The notes beneath the pieces are model-generated. The model worked only from the letters and a program-made list of their open reading frames with translations. It was not told where the DNA came from and made no database searches. This document shows positions 24,333-32,388 of a stretch of DNA of 51,042 nucleotides, piece after piece. Source of the DNA: Candidatus Omnitrophota bacterium. GTDB lineage: Bacteria; Omnitrophota; Gorgyraeia; Pluralincolimonadales; Pluralincolimonadaceae. Each line of letters opens with the position of its first letter. The first letter of the stretch is position 1. Where the stretch lies: NCBI GenBank assembly GCA_030695925.1, contig JAUYOH010000158.1, positions 1 through 51,042 on the forward strand. Reading direction: 5' to 3'. Made by a program: the position numbers and the translations under genes.

Positions 24333-25295
24333 ATGAGAAATTACCTATATACCGCGGAAGGAAAATTAAGGAAAGATATTCCCATAGCCGAGTTTCGACA
24401 GGCGCTCGCCTCGGAGAATGTGCTTCTGTGGATCGATATAGAGGAGATGGAGGACGGGGATATAGAGGTCTTAATGGATGTCTTCGGGATACATCCCCTG
24501 ACGGTCGAGGACTGTATAATGGTAAACGCACGTCCGAAGGTCGAGGATTTTCCGGGTTATCTTTTTCTTATAACGCAGGGCGTGAAATTCAACGCTAACG
24601 AGACAAAGATCGAGTCGTATGAGGTGGATTTTTGCATCGGAAAGAATTATCTCATAACCGTCCATACAGATCCAGTCGATGCCATTACCCTGAATCTGGA
24701 GAGAGTTGATAAGGGTTCGCCGATAATCACCCGCGGAAGCGATTTCCTCACTTGCTCTATCCTTGAATCATTAGCCGACGGCTATTATCCGATAGTGGAC
24801 AAATTCGATAAACGCGTAGACGAGATGGAAGCGGAATTATTTAAAGACCCGACTACAAAGACGTTCAATCAGATATACAGGCTGAAAAACGACACGATGT
24901 TCCTAAGAAGGACTATAGGCCCGCAGGTAGACGTCTTTTCCATACTGACGAGAGGGGATTTTTCCCTCATAAAGTCATCCAATTACGTCTACTTCAGGAA
25001 TGTATACGATCACCTGGTAAGGATAAACGATATCGTGGGGACTTCGCGCGACATAGTAACGGGCGCGTTGGAGGCGTATGTCTCCATAGTTTCCAACAGG
25101 CTTAACGAAGCCATGAAGGTCCTCACCATCATAGCGACTATCATGCTTCCTTTTGTAGTGATCCCGAGTATCTATGGTATGAACCTTAAGCTCCCATTTG
25201 CCGAACATCAGCTGGCATTTTGGATAGTGATGGGCCTGACCGTAGCCTTTACCGCTATCATATTTGGTTACCTTAAAAGAAAAAGATGGTTCTAA
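24333..25295 (+). CDS. corA: CorA-type magnesium transporter
   Basis: The 320-residue protein has a long cytoplasmic alpha/beta domain (1-255) and two C-terminal membrane helices. The GMN signature is in IPSIYGMNLKLPF, at the end of the first helix, and a basic tail (KRKRWF) follows the second. It forms pentameric Mg2+ channels. GAGGGC lies 7 nt before the ATG. Its stop overlaps the next start by 10 bases, pairing it with another cation-linked membrane protein. Confidence 0.95.
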   Translation: MRNYLYTAEGKLRKDIPIAEFRQALASENVLLWIDIEEMEDGDIEVLMDVFGIHPLTVEDCIMVNARPKVEDFPGYLFLITQGVKFNANETKIESYEVDFCIGKNYLITVHTDPVDAITLNLERVDKGSPIITRGSDFLTCSILESLADGYYPIVDKFDKRVDEMEAELFKDPTTKTFNQIYRLKNDTMFLRRTIGPQVDVFSILTRGDFSLIKSSNYVYFRNVYDHLVRINDIVGTSRDIVTGALEAYVSIVSNRLNEAMKVLTIIATIMLPFVVIPSIYGMNLKLPFAEHQLAFWIVMGLTVAFTAIIFGYLKRKRWF

Positions 25296-26308
25296 TAGAA
25301 AAACTTAAAGATTTCATTCCGCTTTTATTCTGGGTAGGCATCCTGCTCCTACTCTCCGCTTTCTTTTCGATGTCGGAGACCGCCCTTATATCGTTAAGTA
25401 AGATCCGGTTAAGGCATATGATGTCCAAAGGGACGAAGAACGCCAAACTGGTCCACAAGCTTGTCTCCAAGCCGGAGAGACTGATAACTTCTATTCTCGT
25501 TGGGAATAATCTGGTCAATACAGGCATCTCGGTAATCGGCGCCGGGATATTTATATATTTCCTGGGTGAGGAGATGGGGATGATATTTGCCACGATATGC
25601 GTTACGATTATACTTTTGATATTTGGCGATATACTTCCGAAGGTATTCGCGATCCAGCGTTCCGAGAAGGTGTCGCTTGCGGTTGCCTATCCCTTGAGTT
25701 TTATCTTGATAATCCTAAGTCCCTTTGCCAAGATATTCAATAAACTGGCAAATCTGATAATAAAGATCTTCGGCGGGGAAGTCAAGCACCGCTCTCCTTT
25801 GATTACCGAAGAGGAGATCCGTCTGATGATAGAATTTGGCAAGGAGGAAGGCGTCTTAGGCGATGAGGAACGCAGGATGCTCCACAGGATATTCGAGTTC
25901 GGCGATACCGTCGTAAGTGAAGTCATGGTCCCGAAGGACAAGATGGTGACGATAGATATCGAAGCCACCGACGAGGAATTGTTAAACCTGCTGGTCGAGG
26001 AGGGGCACGCGAGAATTCCCGTTTACAAGGGCTCGGCCGATAACATAGTCGGTTTGATCCATGCCCGCGATCTTTTATATATTTGGCAGAATAAAGGGCT
26101 GGTCATAATACCGGACCTGGTCCACCCCGCTTATTTCGTTCCCAAGAACAAACGCGTTAATGAATTGCTCAGGGATTTTCAGAAGATGCGCATACAGATG
26201 GCGATCGTCATAGATGAAGAGAAAAAGGCGGTAGGCTTGGTTACCCTTGAGGACTTAACAGAGGAGATAGTGGGGGAGATAGACGAGGAGCGTTCCCCGG
26301 TTGCTTAA
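25286..26308 (+). CDS. CNNM/DUF21-CBS domain transporter, without CorC_HlyC domain
   Basis: The 340-residue protein has a DUF21/CNNM membrane domain (about 1-190, with SAFFSMSETALISLS and GDILPKVFA) and a CBS pair (about 205-335, with VMVPKDKMV and IVIDEEKKAVGLVTLEDL). The usual C-terminal CorC_HlyC domain is absent: the protein ends just after the second CBS (EEIVGEIDEERSPVA). The family is linked to magnesium or cobalt efflux and was formerly called hemolysin-like. The overlap with corA points to a joint role in cation balance. Confidence 0.92.
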   Translation: MVLIEKLKDFIPLLFWVGILLLLSAFFSMSETALISLSKIRLRHMMSKGTKNAKLVHKLVSKPERLITSILVGNNLVNTGISVIGAGIFIYFLGEEMGMIFATICVTIILLIFGDILPKVFAIQRSEKVSLAVAYPLSFILIILSPFAKIFNKLANLIIKIFGGEVKHRSPLITEEEIRLMIEFGKEEGVLGDEERRMLHRIFEFGDTVVSEVMVPKDKMVTIDIEATDEELLNLLVEEGHARIPVYKGSADNIVGLIHARDLLYIWQNKGLVIIPDLVHPAYFVPKNKRVNELLRDFQKMRIQMAIVIDEEKKAVGLVTLEDLTEEIVGEIDEERSPVA

Positions 26309-26313
26309 ATAAA

Positions 26314-26343
26314 TTGACAAGGCATTTTTAGATATGGTAAACT
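26314..26343 (+). promoter_or_regulatory. Promoter of the small zinc-ribbon gene and rsfS
   Basis: TTGACA (26314-26319) is followed by 18 bases and TAAACT (26338-26343), starting right after the CNNM gene stop. It leaves a leader of about 38 nt before the ATG at 26388. Confidence 0.7.
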
Positions 26344-26387
26344 AAAAAATCAAATCCGTAATTTAAAATCCCGAGAGGAGGTGTGCA

Positions 26388-26528
26388 ATGGAAGGTTATT
26401 GCGTGAAGTGCAAAAAAAAGCAAGAAATGCAGGATGCGAAGAAAGAGACCATGAAGAATGGCCGTTCCGCGATGAAAGGTAAATGTCCCGCTTGCGGCAC
26501 GGGGATGTATAGGATACTCGGCAAGTAA
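26388..26528 (+). CDS. Small zinc-ribbon protein, DUF5679-like
   Basis: The 46-residue protein reads MEGYCVKCKKKQEM, a polar middle (KKETMKNGRSAMKG) and KCPACGTGMYRIL. The four cysteines, CVKC (5, 8) and CPAC (33, 36), form a treble-clef-like zinc ribbon and match DUF5679. Function is unknown in the family; nucleic acid or ribosome binding is possible. GAGGAGGTG lies about 5 nt before the ATG, and the gene has its own good promoter, so it is very likely expressed. rsfS follows 31 nt later. Confidence 0.85.
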   Translation: MEGYCVKCKKKQEMQDAKKETMKNGRSAMKGKCPACGTGMYRILGK

Positions 26529-26559
26529 AGCACGATAACGACTGAAGGGGGAATAGGTT

Positions 26560-26901
26560 ATAAATTCGAAGTCCAAGGCTAACCTCATAGCAGATATCGC
26601 GAAGGATAAGAAAGCCGAGGATATAGTGCTGATGGACATGAGGAGTGTCTCGGCGTACTACGACTATTTTATAGTGATGAGCGCGAACAACTCACGTCAG
26701 ATCAAAGCGGTATCGGATGAGATAGAAGGAAGACTGCAGGACGAAGGGGCAAGACTCTGGCACAGCGAAGGCGGCAGCGACGCAAAATGGGTCTTGCTGG
26801 ATTTTGGCGATTGTTTGGTGCACCTGTTTGAGCCGGATGCCCGAAGGTTCTATAATCTGGAAGGTCTGTGGGGCGATGTGCCTCAGGAAAAATTAGATTA
26901 A
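26560..26901 (+). CDS. rsfS: Ribosome silencing factor RsfS, apparent AUA start
   Basis: The protein binds ribosomal protein L14 and blocks subunit joining. It shows the family core KKAEDIVLMDMRS, YYDYFIVMSANNSRQ, LDFGDCLVHLF and YNLEGLW. No ATG, GTG or TTG exists early enough: the first is GTG at 26626, which would cut off the first helix and strand. The frame is open from 26557, and ATA at 26560 sits 7 nt after GGGGGA. An AUA start gives 113 residues, about the usual length (105-120). The N-terminal part (NSKSKANLIADIAKDKKAED) aligns with the family's first helix. Confidence 0.85.
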   Translation: MNSKSKANLIADIAKDKKAEDIVLMDMRSVSAYYDYFIVMSANNSRQIKAVSDEIEGRLQDEGARLWHSEGGSDAKWVLLDFGDCLVHLFEPDARRFYNLEGLWGDVPQEKLD

Positions 26902-26920
26902 GACGATAAGTATACCAGTC

Positions 26921-26958
26921 AGGCCATCCCGATAATCCGTCGGGATGGCCTTATCTTT
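26921..26958 (+). terminator. Rho-independent terminator after rsfS
   Basis: A perfect 12-bp GC-rich stem (AGGCCATCCCGA, 26921-26932, and its complement 26940-26951) encloses TAATCCG and is followed by TATCTTT. It separates rsfS from argS. Confidence 0.85.
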
Positions 26959-26966
26959 CAATATAC

Positions 26967-28631
26967 ATGATAGAAAATCAAATCTTGGAATTAGTGGATA
27001 AGACGCTAAGCGGCATAGGCAAGTTCAAAGGCCTATACAACAGGGAATTCCTCTATCTGGAGAACCCCAAAGATCCGGCGCACGGCGACCTGTCCACTAA
27101 TATCGCCTTCAGGATAGCCAAATCCCTTAAATCGGCGCCGAATGACATCGCCAAGGAGATCGCTACGGCGGTCAGGGATAATCTGAATTCATCCGGCCTT
27201 CGCGACAGTATCGATAATATAGAGGAGGTGAACGGCTTCATAAATTTTCATCTCTCGGCGAAATGCCTGCGGGAGATACTCGATGAGATATATTCCGGTA
27301 AGGAGAAATTCGGCTCTTCGCAGACAGGCAAGGGTAAAGATGTCCAGATAGAATTTGTCAGCGCAAACCCTACCGGGACATTAAGTGTGGCGCACGCGCG
27401 CCAGGCGGCATTCGGCGATTCGCTCGCGAATATATTAAGCGCTAACGGTTACGGCGTGACGCGGGAATATTACATAAATGACGAGGGCGTACAGATAACG
27501 ATACTCGGCCAGTCGATATACGCTAGATACAGGCAAGAGTTAGGCGATAATTATGAATTCCCCGAGAACGGATATAAGGGCGAATATATAAAGGAGATGG
27601 CCGAGGAATTCCGCAAGGAGCACGGCGACAAATATAAGGCCGAGACACCCGGGGACCTTAAAGTCTTTTCCACGTGGGGATGTGATTATCTATTAAACGA
27701 AATAAAGAAAGAGCTGCTTGATTTCGGCGTAAAATTCGACGTCTGGTTCAGCCAGAAGGCGCTCGGCGCGTCGGGAAAGATAGAGGAGGCGCTCGAGTTC
27801 CTGAAGAAGAAGGGATTATTGTATGAAGCCGAGGGTGCCCTCTGGTTCAAGTCTACGCAATTCGGCGATGACAAAGACAGAGTCTTAAAGAAAAGCGACG
27901 GCGCGTATACTTACGTAACGCCCGATATCGCCTATCACAAGGACAAATTCGAGCGCGGTTTTACGAAGGTCATCGATGTCCTCGGGCCGGACCATCACGG
28001 TTATATAAACAGGATAAAGGCAGCGGTTCAGGCGCTCGGTTATCCGGCCGACGCGGTAGCAATAATAATAATACAGCTCGCGACTTTATATAAGAACGGC
28101 CAACCGGTCAAGATGTCGACGAGGGCAGGCGAATATATAACATTAAGGGAAGTGCTCGATGAGGTGGGAAGAGACGCGGCGAGATTCTTCTTCCTTATGA
28201 GAAAAGCCAATGCCCATCTTGATTTTGATTTGGAGTTGGCGAAGAAGCAGGCTCCCGAGAATCCCGTATATTATGTCCAATATGCCCACGCCAGGATCTG
28301 CAGCATACTGGCTCAGGCTAAGGCGCCGGCCGCAAAGACAAGCAAGACAGATATGGACCTATTGAAGGCGCCGGAAGAATTGAGCCTCTTGAAGGAACTG
28401 CGGCAATTCCCGCTTGCTGTGCGCCTGAGCGCGCAGGAACTCGAGCCGTACAGGATCATTTTATATCTGCAGAGCTTAGCCGCTTCTTTCCATAAATTTT
28501 ATGAAGCAAACAAGGTCATCTCGGATGACGCGAGATTGACCGGCGCAAGGCTTTTCCTCGTTGACTGCGTAAGGCAAGTCCTCGCGAACGGGTTGTCTCT
28601 TCTCGGAGTCTCCTGTCCCGTAAAGATGTAA
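26967..28631 (+). CDS. argS: Arginyl-tRNA synthetase
   Basis: The 554-residue class I synthetase has an N-terminal additional domain (about 1-110), a catalytic domain and a C-terminal DALR anticodon-binding domain (from about 435, with YVQYAHARICSIL). The HIGH region reads PTGTLSVAHARQAAFGD: the first His is Ser and the second is kept. The KMSKS region reads VKMSTRAGEYITLREVLDEVG, as in many bacterial ArgRS. There is no clear Shine-Dalgarno before the ATG. The stop overlaps the next ATG (TAATG). Confidence 0.95.
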   Translation: MIENQILELVDKTLSGIGKFKGLYNREFLYLENPKDPAHGDLSTNIAFRIAKSLKSAPNDIAKEIATAVRDNLNSSGLRDSIDNIEEVNGFINFHLSAKCLREILDEIYSGKEKFGSSQTGKGKDVQIEFVSANPTGTLSVAHARQAAFGDSLANILSANGYGVTREYYINDEGVQITILGQSIYARYRQELGDNYEFPENGYKGEYIKEMAEEFRKEHGDKYKAETPGDLKVFSTWGCDYLLNEIKKELLDFGVKFDVWFSQKALGASGKIEEALEFLKKKGLLYEAEGALWFKSTQFGDDKDRVLKKSDGAYTYVTPDIAYHKDKFERGFTKVIDVLGPDHHGYINRIKAAVQALGYPADAVAIIIIQLATLYKNGQPVKMSTRAGEYITLREVLDEVGRDAARFFFLMRKANAHLDFDLELAKKQAPENPVYYVQYAHARICSILAQAKAPAAKTSKTDMDLLKAPEELSLLKELRQFPLAVRLSAQELEPYRIILYLQSLAASFHKFYEANKVISDDARLTGARLFLVDCVRQVLANGLSLLGVSCPVKM

Positions 28632-30535
28632 TGTTCGAATCCCTAAAACTTTATAAGGCAGAGGTGGTGGATTTAAACGAGATCCACGGCCGGTTGGTCG
28701 AGTTCGGATACAGGCGGCAGCCAAAGGTCGCCGAAGAGGGAGACTTCGCTCAAAGAGGCGGCATCCTTGATGTCTTTCCCGTTACCTTCGACGCCCCTGT
28801 CCGTCTCGAATTTGACGGCGATAAGGTCGCGCACATAAGGTCTTTCAATATCGCGACCGGCGAGGCGTTTCTCGACCATCAGATGGCGATAATCCTGCCC
28901 ATCAGGGGTATCCTGCCCAAAAAATTAAAGAGCCACAGAAGGCCGGTCATTTCCGAAGATATACCCATAAATAATTTCGTTGACATCTCTCCGGGGGATT
29001 ATGTCGTCCACGTCAAGCACGGGATAGGAAGATACCGCGGCATCGAAAGAGTAAAAGAAGGCGCGGAACTCTTGGATTATATAGTGCTTGAATACGCCGA
29101 AGGGGCGAAATTGTATGTGCCTATCTCCGATATAGACCTTATCCAGAAGTATATCGGTTTCGAGGGAAAACCGCCCAAGGTCTATAAACTCGGCACCAAG
29201 GCATGGGCCGCCGCGAAGGCGCGCGCGCAGAGGGGCATATATTCCCTCGCGATGGATTTTCTGGAGATGCAGGCAAAGCGCCAGTCATTACATGGCCACG
29301 CTTTCTCCAAAGATACGGATTGGCAGGTTGAACTTGAAAAGGCGTTTCCCTTCAGGGATACGCCGGCGCAGACAAGGGCAACGCTTGAGATAAAGCGCGA
29401 TATGGAAAGCACAAAACCGATGGACCGGCTGATCTGCGGTGACGTCGGTTACGGAAAGACAGAAGTGGCTCTCCGCGCCGCCTTCAAAGCGGTGATGGAC
29501 AACAAGCAGGCCGCTCTTCTCGTCCCGACGACGATTCTGGCCGCACAGCATTATGCCACTTTTAAATCAAGGATGAAAAATTACCCCGTAAATATCGAGA
29601 TGCTTTCACGTTTCAGGAACGACGCGCAACTCGCGAGGATATTGGACGGGTTGAAAGAGGGCGCGGTGGATATAATCATCGGTACCCACCGGCTGCTATC
29701 GCATGACGTCGGCTTTAAGGATTTAGGGCTTGCGATAATCGACGAGGAACAGAGATTCGGCGTCAGGCATAAAGAGAAACTCAAGAGGATGAGGCTTTTG
29801 GTCGACGTGCTTACCCTGACCGCCACTCCTATTCCGCGCACGCTGTATATGTCGCTTATGGGCATAAAGGATATGTCGGTCGTAGATACCCCTCCGGAGA
29901 CGAGAATACCCGTGATAACGAAGGTCACCGAATACGACGAAGACATAATAAAGGAAGGTATTAAACGCGAGATCAGGCGGGGTGGGCAGGTCTTTTTCGT
30001 CCATAACAGGGTTCAGGGGCTGGATAAGATAGCCTCGAGGCTCTCCACGTTCGTCCCTAAGGCCGTAGTAGAGGAGGCCCACGGACAGATGCCTCCGCAT
30101 CAGCTTGAGGATGTGATGATAAAATTCATCAAAGGCGAGATCGATGTCTTAGTCTCGACTGCCATAGTGCAGTCGGGAATCGACATACCTAACGCGAACA
30201 CCATATTTGTTAATCGGGCGGATATGTTCGGGCTGGCCGATCTCTATCAGCTTAGGGGCCGCGTAGGGAGGTATACGGTCCAGGCATACTCGTATTTCAT
30301 GTATCCGAAAGGCATCGTCCTGCCGAAAGATGCCGAGATGAGGCTTAAGGCGATAGAAGAGCATACGGAGCTGGGCTCCGGTTTCAAGATAGCGATGGAA
30401 GACCTCGAGCTGCGCGGTGCGGGAAACATGTTAGGGACCGAGCAACACGGCTTTATTGACGTAATCGGCTTCGACCTCTATTGCAGACTGCTCAGAAATA
30501 CCATCGCCGGACTGCGAAAGAACTTGCCTGCTTAA
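28631..30535 (+). CDS. mfd: Short Mfd-type transcription-coupled repair translocase
   Basis: The 634-residue protein covers only the centre of Mfd (normally about 1,050-1,150 residues). It opens with the UvrB-like strand region GDFAQRGGILDVFP (38-50), then a CarD-like RNA polymerase interaction domain (about 118-170, GDYVVHVKHGIGRYRGIE), then the RecG-like translocase with Walker A GDVGYGKT (270-277), DEEQ (371-374), LTATPIPRTL and QLRGRVGR. Most of domains 1-3, including the UvrA-binding domain 2, and the C-terminal autoinhibitory domain 7 are absent. Its ends are set by argS (TAATG overlap) and a stop at 30535, so this is not a window-edge truncation. Confidence 0.9.
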   Translation: MFESLKLYKAEVVDLNEIHGRLVEFGYRRQPKVAEEGDFAQRGGILDVFPVTFDAPVRLEFDGDKVAHIRSFNIATGEAFLDHQMAIILPIRGILPKKLKSHRRPVISEDIPINNFVDISPGDYVVHVKHGIGRYRGIERVKEGAELLDYIVLEYAEGAKLYVPISDIDLIQKYIGFEGKPPKVYKLGTKAWAAAKARAQRGIYSLAMDFLEMQAKRQSLHGHAFSKDTDWQVELEKAFPFRDTPAQTRATLEIKRDMESTKPMDRLICGDVGYGKTEVALRAAFKAVMDNKQAALLVPTTILAAQHYATFKSRMKNYPVNIEMLSRFRNDAQLARILDGLKEGAVDIIIGTHRLLSHDVGFKDLGLAIIDEEQRFGVRHKEKLKRMRLLVDVLTLTATPIPRTLYMSLMGIKDMSVVDTPPETRIPVITKVTEYDEDIIKEGIKREIRRGGQVFFVHNRVQGLDKIASRLSTFVPKAVVEEAHGQMPPHQLEDVMIKFIKGEIDVLVSTAIVQSGIDIPNANTIFVNRADMFGLADLYQLRGRVGRYTVQAYSYFMYPKGIVLPKDAEMRLKAIEEHTELGSGFKIAMEDLELRGAGNMLGTEQHGFIDVIGFDLYCRLLRNTIAGLRKNLPA

Positions 30536-30553
30536 CGGAATATGTGGTATATT
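30524..30553 (+). promoter_or_regulatory. Candidate promoter of the foldase genes
   Basis: TTGCCT (30524-30529), 18 bases, TATATT (30548-30553). It spans the end of mfd and lies 41 nt upstream of the lipoprotein ATG at 30595. The -35 is imperfect. Confidence 0.45.
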
Positions 30554-30594
30554 ATCTCAAGGGATTCCCCCAGACAAATCCCGGTAAATTAAAT

Positions 30595-31428
30595 ATGTGT
30601 AAATCGTATATACTTCTATCTTTAGTTATCATTTTTTCTATCCTTTCCGGTTGCGGCGATGCCAAATCACGGCCTCTGGCGACCGTTTACGGTAAGGTCA
30701 TAACCGTAGGGGATTTTGAGAAGAGACTGGCGAAACTTCCGCCTTATTATAAGGCGCTTGCGAGCCAGAGGAAGAAGGATTTTCTTGAGGATATGATAGC
30801 AGAACAGCTTTTATATAAAGAGGCCTTAAGGCACGGCCTCAGCAGAGACCCCGAAGTCAGAGAGTTGCTCAATGAGGCCCAGCGGAAGATCTTAGTCGCG
30901 AAGTTGATAGAGGTGGAAGGCAGTAAAAAGACCGGCGTCGATGAAGCGGAGGTAAAGGCGTTTTACGAAGCGCATAAAGGTGATTTTGTGACGCCGCTTA
31001 AGCTGCGCGCCAGCCATATGCAAGTCGATACCGAGGCCGAAGCTAAAGAGATATTGCAGAAATTAAAGGATGGTGCCGAGTTCGGCCAACTTGCCAGACA
31101 ATATTCAAAAGACCCCTCAAAGGAAAGAGGCGGAGATATCGGCTATTTCGCGAAAGGGCAATTAATGCCCGAGATAGAGGCGGCCTGTTTTAAATTAGAG
31201 GTGGGACAGGTCAGCGATATAATAAAGACCCAATTAGGTTATCATATAATGAAGCTTACGGACAAAAAGGAGCCCCACGCTGTGGAATTATCCGAAGTCA
31301 AGGGGACTATCGAAAAGGAATTGAAGGACAAGGCGCAGCAGGAGAGTTTTGACGCTCTGGTAAAAAGTTTAAAGTCAAAAGCGCGGGTAAAGATAAACGA
31401 GAAATTGTTGGAAGATGAGGTCAAATAG
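30595..31428 (+). CDS. PrsA/SurA-type peptidyl-prolyl isomerase lipoprotein
   Basis: The 277-residue exported foldase has a lipoprotein signal with lipobox LSGC (Cys at about 19), a SurA_N-like helical domain (about 27-125, with DFLEDMIAEQLLYKEALRHG) and a parvulin PPIase domain (about 140-240, with LKLRASHMQVDTEAEA, GGDIGYFAKGQLMPE and GYHIMKLTDKK). A longer frame from 30481 lies inside mfd and lacks the signal peptide at its start; 30595 is chosen for the lipobox. The next gene is a second parvulin, starting immediately after its stop. Confidence 0.9.
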   Translation: MCKSYILLSLVIIFSILSGCGDAKSRPLATVYGKVITVGDFEKRLAKLPPYYKALASQRKKDFLEDMIAEQLLYKEALRHGLSRDPEVRELLNEAQRKILVAKLIEVEGSKKTGVDEAEVKAFYEAHKGDFVTPLKLRASHMQVDTEAEAKEILQKLKDGAEFGQLARQYSKDPSKERGGDIGYFAKGQLMPEIEAACFKLEVGQVSDIIKTQLGYHIMKLTDKKEPHAVELSEVKGTIEKELKDKAQQESFDALVKSLKSKARVKINEKLLEDEVK

Positions 31429-32388
31429 ATGCGCGCGTATTTACGTATTTTGTCGGTCTTTATCATAGCCATAGGCTGCCTTGCCGTATGCGGACAGGCC
31501 TCGGGTTTCGGCAATAAGATCTTAGTGGTGGTCAACGATGAAGTGATAACACAGGTTGATCTGGACGTGGCGCTGACCCCGGTGACAAACGAATTAAAAA
31601 AAGAATTTTCCGGCGATGAGCTGAAAGCTAAGATAGAAGAGACACGCGACGAGATATTAAACCAGATGGTGGAAGATAAATTGATATTACAGGAAGCGAA
31701 GCGCCGCGGTGTGGTTGTCGATGAATCGGAGATAGACGAGCGGCTTAAGGATGTCGAGATGCGATTCCCCTCGACCGGTGATTTCAACGATGAGGTGGAA
31801 AAGATAGGGTTGACCATAACTATATTGAGGATCCGTTATAAAGAACAACTCATGATGGCCAAGCTCGTCACTCATGAGATAAAGGACAAAGTCGTTGTGA
31901 CTCCCGCCGAGATAAGCGATTATTATGATAAGCATCCGGAGGAGTTCGGGGCTCCCGAATCGGTCCATCTTAAGAACATAATGATCCGTTTTGACGAGGC
32001 CACTACCGAACTGCTCGCCAAACAGAAGGCCGACGATGTATACCGTCTCATAAAAGAGGGAAGGGATTTTTCAGATCTCGCCAAACAGTATTCGCAGGGA
32101 GCGAAAGCCGACGAGGGCGGCGATCTGGGTTTTATTCCAAAAGGCCAGATGCGGGAAGAGTTTGATAAGGTAATATTCGCGCTCAAAGCCGGAGAAGCCT
32201 CGCCTCCCATAAAGACGGACACGGGATACTATATATTTAAGGTCGAAGAGAAAAAGGACGCGTATTCGCAGCCGTTATCCGAGGTCCGCGACAACGTAGA
32301 GAATACTATATTTAGAGAGAAGGCCCAAAAAAGATATAAGGAATGGATAGCCAAATTAAAGCGCGATGCCTTCATACAGTTTAAATAG
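31429..32388 (+). CDS. surA: SurA-like periplasmic peptidyl-prolyl isomerase
   Basis: The 319-residue protein has a signal peptide ending GQASG, then SurA_N (VVVNDEVITQVDLDVAL, LNQMVEDKLILQEAKRRG) and one parvulin domain (about 185-285, VHLKNIMIRF, GGDLGFIPKGQMREEFD, GYYIFKVEEKK). SurA escorts outer-membrane proteins to the BAM complex; E. coli SurA has two parvulin domains and this one has one. The symbol is used in a broad sense. It starts directly after the lipoprotein foldase, giving a tandem pair that may serve PilQ and other outer-membrane proteins. Confidence 0.87.
   Translation: MRAYLRILSVFIIAIGCLAVCGQASGFGNKILVVVNDEVITQVDLDVALTPVTNELKKEFSGDELKAKIEETRDEILNQMVEDKLILQEAKRRGVVVDESEIDERLKDVEMRFPSTGDFNDEVEKIGLTITILRIRYKEQLMMAKLVTHEIKDKVVVTPAEISDYYDKHPEEFGAPESVHLKNIMIRFDEATTELLAKQKADDVYRLIKEGRDFSDLAKQYSQGAKADEGGDLGFIPKGQMREEFDKVIFALKAGEASPPIKTDTGYYIFKVEEKKDAYSQPLSEVRDNVENTIFREKAQKRYKEWIAKLKRDAFIQFK

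Noticed and set aside
28400-30600. Frameshifted full-length mfd
   Set aside because: argS directly abuts the 5' end and only about 60 nt separate the 3' end from the next gene, so the missing domains have no room in any frame.
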